From: Melastoma dodecandrum
Taxonomy: Eukaryota > Streptophyta > Magnoliopsida > Myrtales > Melastomataceae
DNA: 64,000 nt
Direction of reading: 5' to 3'
Assembly (NCBI GenBank): GCA_029817715.1
Contig: JARUPY010000356.1
Location: 2,882,851 to 2,946,850 of the forward strand
This document shows, piece after piece, positions 47,001-57,069 of this stretch. Every line of letters begins with the position of its first letter. Position 1 is the stretch's first letter. The position numbers were made by a program, and so were the translations under genes. A model generated the notes under the pieces. The model worked only from the letters and a program-made list of their open reading frames with translations, had not been told where the DNA came from and ran no database searches.

Positions 47001-48150
47001 ATCAGATTTGTTTGCACCTGCACAGACCACAAAATTAATGCATCACTATTTCGATTATGCAAAAAGTCTGAAAATACAAATGCAGAGCATCGAATATCAT
47101 TCTAGGGAGTCACTTTCTGCACTGTTAACACCGATAAAAGGTATTACCAATATTACCTGTGAGTAATAAAGACGTATGCGAGACCTACACGGACTCCGTA
47201 ATCAAAAAATGACACCATAAATTTATACCGCGCGACGGACAATACCGATGTTCTCAAGCGTAGAGAGAATACAACATAAAATTACCCTAGATTCAGTTTA
47301 ACAGACGGAATGAGATCGTGGCCATGCAATCCAAGAAAAATCTTTCGAACTAGCTGAATAAATCGCGCAACTGTAAGATTTTCCTGAAATATACAAAAGG
47401 CATCGCGCAACACACGAAACAGACAAACAACACACACGGGCTCAAACCAACAAACACAGAATTTGCGATTTTATACTTCTCTGTCTTTCTATCTTTGCGG
47501 TCCAGGAAACCAACCTCCAACCCTCAGACTAGGCCATCTCAGATTGTCTGTACCCGCATTATTGTTGACACATTTTTTTTTCTTCCCACCCTCAATGTGT
47601 TGTTGGATACTGTCCGGGCATGTTTTGACTACATCCTCTCGTCCACCCCTCGACTGTTGTTGATTATCTTGAGTCCGAACCGTTGTATGATTTTACAAAT
47701 CTCCGTCCATCGTTCAGTACTGTTGATTCTGTCACGGCGCTGTTCGACATGCTAACACACTTACGAATCCGTCCTTCCACCCCTCCGGTGCCCAACGCAT
47801 TAAATTTCCGGCCCCCCCCTCTCCGCTTGTTTCTCTGTTGACGTCCCGTCATATACCGTCGTTGCCCACATAGGGTGGAATTTCTCATTTAAGCGGAGAT
47901 TTGCCTCAAACCACCGTTCAATGTCTCGCCCACACCGACCTGATCCTTTGAAGCTTTCACCAAGTTTTTTTCTATGTTAATATTTTCCCGTTCGACAAGA
48001 TCCAATGTCTTTAAGCGTATAAATACGTTTATAAACGAACTACGATAACTGCGTTCATCATCTACTATTAAATTCCAGTAGTTCTATCTGTGTCTATCTG
48101 TTTTTTTCTTAATATCTTGCTAACCCGTTAACATTACGCGGCTGACAAAA
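44095..48150. other. 4-kb region without a supported gene
   Basis: AT-rich. The open frames at 44443-44724, 44573-44941 and 46819-47166 have no recognised domains. The composition resembles the noisy gypsy 3' LTR, so retroelement debris or poorly resolved sequence is likely. Confidence 0.4.
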
Positions 48151-48159
48151 GCACAATAA

Positions 48160-51100
48160 CAACTTCAGTAAATTACCTAGTACCATCCGCGCAGTATTAC
48201 AATATATTTTCTGCGGGTATTATACACGTTTTACTTTCGACTTACAAGACAAAATAGCGACTATCACTGTCACTTCGTAAAATTTACGATGACGTGTTCT
48301 GCGCGAGGAAATCGCAAAATATTCCCACGGCCCAACACAGTGGGAACAAACATCTTGCGAGGGTATTTCTTACCCAGGAACACAGGCGCGCGGGAACCTA
48401 TGTAAACTCATGCTCCGTCTAGGAGTCGAGGGGGTATAGAGAGGCTTACACAATACCCTAAGTATCATTTACTACCATTCTTATAGTGGAAATCTATCCC
48501 TTCCTTCCACTGCACCGTGGACAGTAAGGGGTCGAATAGATCGATCACACCACGTAAATTAATTTGTCTCTCCACATTTTTCATTATACTTTCCATCAAA
48601 GAACCAGAATCACAGTTCGACATTGCTATTCCATTGTGCTCCTAGACAACTTGGTAACTCTAGAGCTTGGTATGTGGATGTAGCGCCGAGATCACATGGC
48701 TGGTGGAAACAAGTTCGACGATTCAAAGACAGTTGAATGGGATGGCTAGAAAAACGACCAATTTCTCCGAGCTCTGCGTGGCAAAGTCAAGAATGATGGC
48801 GCGACTTGCGATATCAAATTGGATTCTGAGGAGAAGCGGCTTTTGCTAGATCAGTCTCAACTAGTGCCGACTTTTCCAAGTTGACTTTCTTAAGACTATG
48901 TGGGAGGAGATTGTCGTAATGCTAGCAGTCGTTATCGCGAGCGATTCAGCTGTGTCCTATACACCAATGAGAGGCGTTTTGGACGGACAGTGTCTCAAGG
49001 AGCACGCACCACTGGCCGGGCATTGGTGAGCATATAAGCTAGCAGAGTTCTACATACATGAACGAGGACAACATCGTGAAGCAAAAAAACTTCTTCTCGA
49101 ATAGAGGTTCATCTTCTTGCTCGCGTCTAATGAGACGGAAAGGTATCGTCCATTAACAATCCAACTTTGGATATTTGGTTTTATGTCTGCCATCATTATA
49201 TCGATATTGGAGAAGGATTGTCGACAACGATCAATGACAGGAGATCAAGAGAGTTGATCATACTATTACTGTCTCCACCACCCGGTTTTTCATTAACAAG
49301 AGCTTCAGACACAGAATTGTTCATTGTATAAGAAGGACAATGTTCTCCACAATTGACGTATGTACTGTCTGCCCTTTTAATCAACAAGAAATTTGAATTT
49401 GATAAAAAGCGAGGAAGCCAAGGCGACGCAATAGCGGAGGCATTAACTGTAGGCAGGGTACCGATATCCAAGCCAGTAAAGTAAAAAGAGTAGAGGGTAA
49501 GTTGCTCACTCCATTGCGGTCAACAACAGTGACACCATAAAGTAAACATTGGAGGAAGTCTTAGTAAGGAGATCGAAGAAATAAGGATTGCGCCAAGCGT
49601 CACCAGCGACTGTTGCTGTGTACCACCAACGATAGAGTTTTGGACTAGCTAGAGACTGACAGACCTGTAGCTCATCGGCTAGACGAGGCGCAGAACTACA
49701 CTGAAAACCGAAGACTCGCGAAAGAACCTATCAGGCACGGATGAGATTCTCCAACTTAGGGACTTGACTTTCTTCCCACATGGAGGAAAATCCACATAAG
49801 GGTTTATTGTTCACCACGCAAACTTAAATTCCCACTGCAAGTGGTGAAGGTACTGTTGGCGTGGAACTTATGTTCATCGCAACATGTATTGAATTTACAG
49901 TGATAGTGTGGTCGCTGTAAAGTGAAAGTAAACTCAATACCGGAATTTTATACGACAGTACTAAAATTTACAGTGTTTAGTGTTTGTCACCACTAAGTGA
50001 ACCAGTGCAAGAAGAAACAAATAAACACGACACTGGAATTTAATGTAACAGTATCAAGTTTACAACGTAACACTTACAAACATGACTTGAATGGAAAATA
50101 ACAGAAAGGACTTGGCGACACTTCACGGACCAGAGGCGGCGGATGAACAACAATCGAGGCAAACTCCTTTAATGGAATTCACCCTTGTGGAGCAATGGTC
50201 GGACGTCAACTGCATCGAAATTTAATACAAACGGCATCGAGGGTGGAAGACGAATTCGAACTGGTAGCAGGTCAACAGCGCTGGATAGAATCAACAGTAC
50301 TAAGGATGGACAGAGATGTGTCCAACAATGTAGGACAGAATCAACGGTACCGAGGTTGGAGTGTTTCCAAACCAAAGATAAAAAAATAAAAAGCAAAGTT
50401 TGTGTTTTGATTGTGTGTTCGTGTGTTTGTGTCTGTTTTGTTGCGACTTTTATATTTCAGAATCTTGTTGTTGTGATTATTCATCTAGGTCAAAGATTAT
50501 CTTGGATTGTGTACACTATCTTATTTCTATTTTGTAGGTATCGTGTATGTCGTGCCTCGGTTGGCCTTTTAAATTCACCACGTGTCCCGCCCCTTTGACG
50601 TAGACGGATGTGATTCTAGTTGAGTTCTCGAGTAGCGAGGATCTGTTTATGTCTCAAGCTATATTGGGTGCTCAAGAGCCGCTGCCCGAGTGGAGCTGAT
50701 CTTGAGCTTTTACCCGGGAAGTATTTCTCGAGTAGCTCTTTCACGGGCTTCTCGAAGCGAAGTTTGACAAAGCTTCTCTTCTTCGGCCCATTAAGAACAA
50801 AGCCTAGGATTTCATGTGTATCAACAAGTACGCTTGGGCAATGGTCACCAAGGGTAAGGTTGTAGAGTGTGGGAACGGTTCGACTAAGAATGAAAGATGG
50901 AGCTGTGAGAGAGTTGGCAGATGCCCAACATGCACCTGACGTCACGAAAAATATTATTTTCCTGAGTGTTTTAGAAGTCAAAGGGTATGAATTTTCTGTG
51001 AAATATACGGAAGGGGAGAGAATATTATCTCTTATGGGAAATATATTGGATGAGATTATATCTCATAATATATTTACTTGTTAAATTTTCGATATATCTG

Positions 51101-51490
51101 GGATATCTATTATATAAATAGGTATCATATGAAGCGAAAGAAAAAAGATATTAGAGAGAACAAATCCTTAGAGCATAGAAGATACACGAGTGCAAAGAGT
51201 GCAACAGTAAAGATAGGGTGTCTGTTGGGAAATACAGGAAACACTTCGGGTTACTTCTTATCGGAATAGGGATATCTTATACTCGGGTAGGTCGAGGGGG
51301 TTAGAGAGGGTCTCAACCTAAATTTGTACTCCATTGTTATAGTGAAATCTTCTTCTCCGTCCGTGGACGTAGGTCAATTGACCGAACCACGTAAATTATT
51401 TGTCTCCATATTTTTCGTTTTACTTCTAATCAAGAACCGGATCCGGTTCGACTCGCTTACAAGGGCTTCCGTGGTGTGCCAAGAACTTGT
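48160..51490 (+). mobile_element. Deleted Ty1-copia element (Tork/Tnt1-like)
   Basis: Two related LTR ends are seen at about 48420-48645 and 51265-51480. Both carry TATAGTG-AATCT, then GTGGACGTAGGTCAATTGAC (clear in the second copy) and ACCACGTAAATTATTTGTCTC, the typical Tork-type LTR end. After the first copy a primer-site-like TTGGTA-CTC-AGAGCTTGG (about 48650-48670, resembling the initiator-Met primer site) precedes a gag start (MAGG-KFDDSK near 48698). Before the second LTR, a pol piece with DGAVRELADAQHAPDVTKN (about 50890-50945) is typical of Copia. Most of pol is missing. Confidence 0.7.
50869..51084 (+). pseudogene. Copia pol fragment (gag-pre-integrase region)
   Basis: 71-codon frame with GTVRLRMKDGAVRELADAQ followed by NIIFLSVLEVKGYEFSV, which corresponds to the G-V-R-I-R-M-F-D-G ... 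N-L-I-S-L-G-V-L segment that precedes integrase in plant Copia polyproteins. Upstream and downstream pol parts are absent. Confidence 0.75.
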
Positions 51491-51754
51491 TTATTGGATC
51501 CTCAATATTAGTTAATCATTATATGATTTGTAAGATGTTTGTATTGGATTGATCTTCTTTCAATGTTAATTACCAATTAAGTAAAGTATTATTTGGAATG
51601 TGATTTCAGCCACATGCAACTGTAAGTACGACTTGTGAGTTCTCTTCTAACAAGCTTCCTCTTTTACTATTACGAGCTTTGTTTCAAGATAATGTTCAGT
51701 GAGAAAATATTTTATGTGAATCGTGACATTAAGTTTCAGAATTTGTCAAATAAT

Positions 51755-51945
51755 GTTTCTAATTCGGTGATAGAAACACCTAATTCGATATTGTAAAGAT
51801 TTCATCATTTCTAATATCAAATTCAATTGAAAATTTCGGGGAATTTAGTGTTTGAAACATTAAATTCCCTCTATGCTGGATTCGGTATTTGTAATGCCAA
51901 ATTTCCCAATTTCTTCGGAGGAATTTGATGTTTCTAATATAGAAT
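51755..51945. repeat. Hairpin array, left part
   Basis: Several imperfect 26-30-bp palindromes of the type GAATTTAGTGTTTGAAACAT-TAAATTC lie in tandem (51760-51787, 51841-51868, 51878-51905, 51920-51945). The array continues on the far side of the solo LTR. Confidence 0.65.
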
Positions 51946-53939
51946 TGTTAACCTAGTTTTGATGATGAACTTAAAGCAACGTGTTACTAGTGGTCAGTAG
52001 TTAATATTTCACGAGTTGAGTGTTTATCGTTTAGTGATGAGCTTGAGCAATGTGTTGCTAAACCACAGCTAGTAACAGTTATATATTGCTGCGTTACAGT
52101 AAGAGGTAACTGTGCCATTATGCAATGAACATTGAAAATATGGAAACATATTTTTTAATATCGCACGTTTTACTTTGGGTATTCGTCTGAGTGTCCAAGT
52201 TCGTTTAATGTGGCTTAATAATCTCATTATAAATATTTAGGCAACTAAATATTATGATATTAGCTTTCCAAGTTTTATTTTTGGAAACAAGATATTTCTC
52301 TGATACTCTGTAAGCAACGTTACGCTGTACTAAGAGAAAATGGCAAATCGAATATCTTTGCTTTTCATAATCGATCAGATAAGATTATGATTAGATAACA
52401 AAGATTGGAAACTAATTATCTGATTAAGATAAGTGAAGGAAGTTACCGTTTGATACTTTCCTTCCATGGCACGGTGAACCGTTGAGCAGACCGTTGCTGA
52501 GTCCGGGCTGCCAATTTTGGCAACAAATCTCGAAAATTGTCTGGACGTCTGTTGTGCCTCTTTCTTCTTTATAATCAGACTAAGGATGACAGAAACACTC
52601 TGCCTTTATGCGTCTGAGTGGTCTAAGTGGTCTAAGTGAGCTTTGTGCATCGACGGAGAGCGGAAGGTACTAGGCGTCTCCTGGTTCTTTCTCTTGCAAG
52701 TGCATGTGATAGTGTCAAGGGGCTGAGGTCAGATCGTCGTGAGAGGGACTAGGTGTCCTCGGTGCGTTCAAACGAGTGGCTGACGAATCGTCTGAGGGAA
52801 GCTAAGTGAATACCTGCTCTGAATTCAGTAAACCAGTTGCTAACCTATTGGCAAGAAGCCGTTCTTGTCTCTTCGCAGGGAAGTCTCGAACCTACGGAGT
52901 TTTTGAGCAGTTAGACACGCTACGTTGCGGGTGCACGCCAGAAGTCTCGTGCCTGCAGGTAGAGCAGGAGTTGGGAACGCCGCGGGAGTGGAAAGAGGTC
53001 CTCCCGAGCACAGGGGTACTGTGCAGAAGTCTTGAATGCCTGATACAGACGGTTAGTAAAGCAGGTTGCGTGGAAGCCAAACGGAACGGAAAATTCCACC
53101 CTAGGCACTGGGTGTGCAGTACAGTGAGGCACGGCTATGGTAACCGTGCACGTCCGAACTGAGTGTAGGACGGATACCTTTTCTTAGTGGTCTTTGTGAT
53201 TATCTTTGTGGTTCTTCTCTTCGTGGTTTTTGTGATGATCTGTGTGATCAACTTTGTGGTTGTCTCTCTTGTGCTTATAGACAGGATCATCCTGAGAAAG
53301 GGACGGAATCTTTGTGGAAATCCTCTTCTGAGCAAACAAGTGCTGAAGCATTCCTTCGCTGTGAATTAGAAACAGGCTGCTCTCTGAGAAGCCATTCTTC
53401 ACTTTAAGGAATTATCTATGAGGATTTATATACTAACACAACGTTGTCTTTGTGCTTTGATAGTTAGGCTTATATTAAGCGACAACGAGCTGTGTGCAAA
53501 TCCTTTGAGCAATTAACTAATGAGCATGAGCATCATTCTACTGGAAACAAGAAGACGTCCACCTGTATGAGGAGCTGACTGTTTATAGGAGTGATCATCC
53601 ATTGTACAGGATTCTAAATCTCACTTTGTGAGAAACAAACGCCTAATGCAAGGGCTCTTTGCACCCATTATACAATATAGTGGAATCACCATGTTGGTGG
53701 AAAGTGAACATAGGTTGATTAAGGCCGAACCATTATAAATCATTGTGTCCAATTACGATCATGCAACACTCGTACGAAAACCTACTCGACAAAATCGTAA
53801 CAGTTACAGCGAAGCAGATCTCATTCTGAGAAACGCTCTGTTGTGATACAGTACGCTTCCACTTATACCAAGAAAGGGCGAAAAAGTTGATAAATACTAA
53901 TCCACCCCCCTCTTAGTGTACATTAAAACGATCCAACAA
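51946..53939 (+). mobile_element. Solo LTR, SIRE/Maximus-type Ty1-copia, perfect target duplication
   Basis: 1,994-bp unit from TGTTAACCTAGTTTTGATG to ACGATCCAACA, with CACCCCCCTCTTAGTGTACA near its end. It is flanked on both sides by AGAAT (51941-51945 and 53940-53944), an exact 5-bp target duplication. It aligns with the solo LTR at 1546-3470, for example at GGCAAGAAGCCG, AGTGGAAAGAGGTCCTCCC and CGAACTGAGTGTAGGACGG. It carries no internal coding region; open frames inside (52806-53162 and its antisense partners) are not genes. Confidence 0.88.
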
Positions 53940-54068
53940 GAATTCAATTGAAAGGTTTAAGAATTCGGTGTTTGAAACATCGAATTCCCTATGAACTGTG
54001 TTCGGTGTTCAAAACACCAAATTCCCAAATTTCTTCTAGTGAATTCGATTTTTTCTAAGATCGAATTA
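53940..54068. repeat. Hairpin array, right part
   Basis: Three more palindromic units: AATTCGGTGTTTGAAACATC-GAATT (about 53962), TTCGGTGTTCAAAACACCAA (about 54001) and GAATTCGATT...AATCGAATT-like (about 54041-54066). They continue the array that begins at 51755. Confidence 0.65.
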
Positions 54069-54094
54069 GTTGTATTATTTTGGCGAATTTGAGA

Positions 54095-54095
<1 letters not shown>

Positions 54096-54149
<54 letters not shown>

Positions 54150-54190
54150 TATTATTATTATTATTATTATTATTGTTGTTGTTGTTATTA
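54096..54190 (+). repeat. TTA microsatellite followed by TTG repeats
   Basis: About 27 TTA/ATT units with one interruption (TATATTA near 54146), then five or six TTG units. It yields poly-Ile, poly-Leu and poly-Asn open frames on both strands that are not genes. Confidence 0.95.
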
Positions 54191-54440
54191 TTTGACATCG
54201 TACAGGATGTTGGCAAAATACAATTTTGGCAACATCGCATAAATTGTCGAATAAATAATCATGATCATCATGTTTGTGCATGACTAAAACATGAAGCCAT
54301 CAAACCTTCACCCAACGACCGAACGACAGGCGTCTAATGATATCGTAGGACAATGTTTTCCGTCGGTGGTGATTGCTTCGTGCGCGCAATGAATGCAAAA
54401 ATATTGGATCATACGCGGATCGGTCAACATCGACGACTCA

Positions 54441-54448
54441 GGTCAATC
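54441..54448 (+). repeat. Left target duplication of the palindromic MITE
   Basis: GGTCAATC; its partner after the element is GGTCAAATC at 55155-55163, differing by one base in length. Confidence 0.7.
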
Positions 54449-55154
54449 CGGAAGCGGCTAACGTTACGTGCACGTAACCGTTACGTGCTTTACTAATTAC
54501 CAAAAAATTTTTTAGTAATATTACTAAAAATCGACATTTTTTAGTAAAAGTTTTAGTAAATTACTAAAAAAAATTAGTAATTGGTTACTAACTTTTCACT
54601 GTTTGAAGATTAGTAAAGTTACTAAAACACATTACTAAACTTTTTTAGTAATCGATTACTAAAAAGTGGTGGTCAGTTTAGTAATCGATTACTAAGAAAA
54701 CGGTGATTTTACAGTTTATTTTAGTAATCGTTACTAAAAATTCACTGTAGAATTTTAGTTATCGATTACTAAACTTTTCGTTTTTTTTAGTACACGGTTA
54801 CTAAAAAATTTAGTAAATGGTTTTAGTAACTTTCCGAATCGTCAAACAGTGAAAAATTAGTAACGTTTACTAATTTTTTTTTGGGAAATTTAGTAATGAT
54901 TTACTAATTTTGTAACCGAAATTAGTAATGAATTACTAATTTTGTAATCGATTACTAAAAAGTTTAGTAATGTGATTTAGTAACTTTTACTAATCTTCAA
55001 ACAGTGAAAAGTTAGTAACCAATTAATAATTTTTTTTAGTAATTTACTAAAACTTTTACTAAAAAATGTCGAATTTTTAGTAATATTATTAAAAAAATTT
55101 TAGTAATTAGTAAAGCACGTAACGGTTACGTGCACGTAATGTTAGCCGCTTCCG
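54449..55154. mobile_element. 706-bp palindromic Mutator-like MITE with nested hairpins
   Basis: The ends are long inverted repeats: CGGAAGCGGCTAACGTTACG at the left and its complement CGTAATGTTAGCCGCTTCCG (one difference) at the right. Complementarity continues inward past GCACGTAACCGTTACGTGC and TTTACTAATTAC almost to the centre. The interior is a dense set of TTAGTAATCGATTACTAA-type palindromes. A 8/9-bp target duplication (GGTCAATC and GGTCAAATC) fits Mutator-like elements. No transposase. It ends 174 bp before the ATG of the TNL at 55329. Confidence 0.88.
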
Positions 55155-55328
55155 GGTCAAATCCCGTCGGGGGTTGTCCAAGTAAAGAGTTTTATAGGTA
55201 TTGTTTCTACAGTAGTTTAGTCTTTTTCGATTCAATTTGGGACTTCTAAAAAGATCTTTTTAAGTAAAAACTATTCGAGTTTTAACATTCTGTGAGCGGA
55301 TGGGAAAGAAAGCACGAGAAGCTCAATA

Positions 55329-55841
55329 ATGGCGTCCGTACAGAGCGAGGGCAGGGACCCAGATTCCCTCACCTCCATGAGATCTGACTACGATGTTTTC
55401 TTGAGCTTCCGGGGAACCGATACTCGTTTCGGCATCGTCGACCACCTCTACGAGTGCATGATCGGGGCCGGTCTCCGTGTTTTCAAGGACAACGAGGAGA
55501 TCCGTACAGGCAAAGTACTTGGGGGAGAGCTCAAGCGAGCGATCGTCGGCTCCAGGGTTTACACCGTCGTCTTTTCCAGGAACTACGCTTCCAGCGTGTG
55601 GTGCCTCAGGGAGCTCGACATGATGGTGGATCTCCACGGAGGTTCGAACGTCGGCGGGAAGATCATAATGCCGATTTTCTGTGGGGCAGATCCGGCCGAT
55701 GTAAAGCTGCAAACGGAGTTGTATCGCGGAGCGCTCGACGCACACAAGGGTCGACATGGGAACGACGATGTGAAAAAATGGGAGGAAGCACTGAAGACAG
55801 TCAGCCAGATCAGCGGATGGGACTCCAAAAGCCATTCAGGG
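55329..55841 (+). CDS. Broken TNL, exon 1, intact TIR frame
   Basis: 171 codons open from MASVQSEGRD through SGWDSK. One extra A in CCAAAAGCC changes the phase just before the donor GG|GTAACC, so the normal splice would throw exon 2 out of frame. If the intron were retained, a TIR-only protein of about 185 residues would end at 55886; stand-alone TIR proteins exist in plants. Confidence 0.8.
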
Positions 55842-56832
55842 GTAACCAGAGCCTGGTTATTGCTCCGTTTTTTGTTAAGTGAATAATTTCGTTACTATCT
55901 GTTTTCCTTGTCGTCGTCGTGCAGGGAAGGCAGATTCGTTCGATTAATAGTTCAGGATATTCTAGGGAAGCTGAGAATCAAGGATCAAATTTTGCCTGTT
56001 CATTTAACGGGGGATTGATGATCGTGTCTCCAACGTGTTAAATTTGTTGGACGGCAACTCCTATGGGAGTAAGACTCGTGGTGCTTCATGGCATGGGAGG
56101 AATTGGGAAGACGACCCTTGCTCGTGCCATCTTCAATAAATTATCTTCCCAGTTTCGAAGGTTCCAGTTTCATTTCCAATGTGCGTGAGTTTTCCTCTGG
56201 TCATGGAGGAATTGTGAAGCTGCAGAACAAATTATCGAGGGACATTCTCGGTGGCCAATACCGCGAGATCATGTAACTCGGACGGATGAGTTCGACGAGA
56301 TCATACCCAGGATTCGTGGCAAGAGGATGCTTCTGGTTCTTGATGACGTGGATGACCTCTCTCAAATGAACAAACTGGTCCAGAATAACCCAGAAGTCAC
56401 GTTAGGAATAGGCAGTCGAGTTATAATCACGACTAGGGACAAAAGCGTTTGCAATGGCTTTGTTGGTTCGGGTTCCAAATTACTTCACCTTTATGAAATG
56501 GAGGAAATGAGCGACAACCATGCCCTTCAACTCTTCAGCAAGCATGCTTTTGGCACCGATGAGCCTCCGGAAGATTATCTTTCTTTATCAAAACAGGTAG
56601 TTTAAGACTACCGGAAACCTTCCCTTGGCTTTGGAAGTGATTGCTGGACACTTGTGTTGCCATAACAAAGAGTCATGGAAGCATACGCTCGAAAAACTGA
56701 AGAATGTTCCCTCGAAAAAGGATTTTGAAATCTTGAAAGTAAGTTACGAGGGGTTAGACTTCAGGGGAGAGAGAAATTTTTCTTGATATTGCGTGTTTTC
56801 AGCCGGAGATACCTCGGAGGCATGCGGATTAT

Positions 56833-57069
56833 TTGTGGGAAGCTCGCAAGTTGTATCCTAAATGCGGAGTGATGGTACTCATCAATAAATCATTCATAAA
56901 GATTGATTCAGACGGTCAGTTCTGGATTCATGACCAACTTCGAGAAATGGGAAGAGAAATCGTTCGAACAGAAAGCCTCGGACGCCTCGAAAGGTGTACT
57001 AGACTTTGGGATCCAGACGATGCCTTAAAGATAGTGCATCAAAAAGAGGTAATGAACTTTGGCCTATAA
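56833..57069 (+). pseudogene. Broken TNL, end of NB-ARC exon
   Basis: Longest clean piece of the NB-ARC C-terminus: LWEARKLYPKCGVMVLINKS followed by FWIHDQLREMGREIVRTE and RLWDPDDALKIV, ending at the donor AAGAG|GTAATG (57049). Confidence 0.8.

Noticed and set aside
54055..54283. Poly-Ile/Leu and poly-Asn open frames
   Set aside because: Created by the TTA microsatellite on both strands.
55323..55835. 170-codon minus-strand open frame
   Set aside because: Antisense shadow of the TIR exon of the 55-kb TNL; it matches the same shadow at 18.3 kb because the exons are paralogous.
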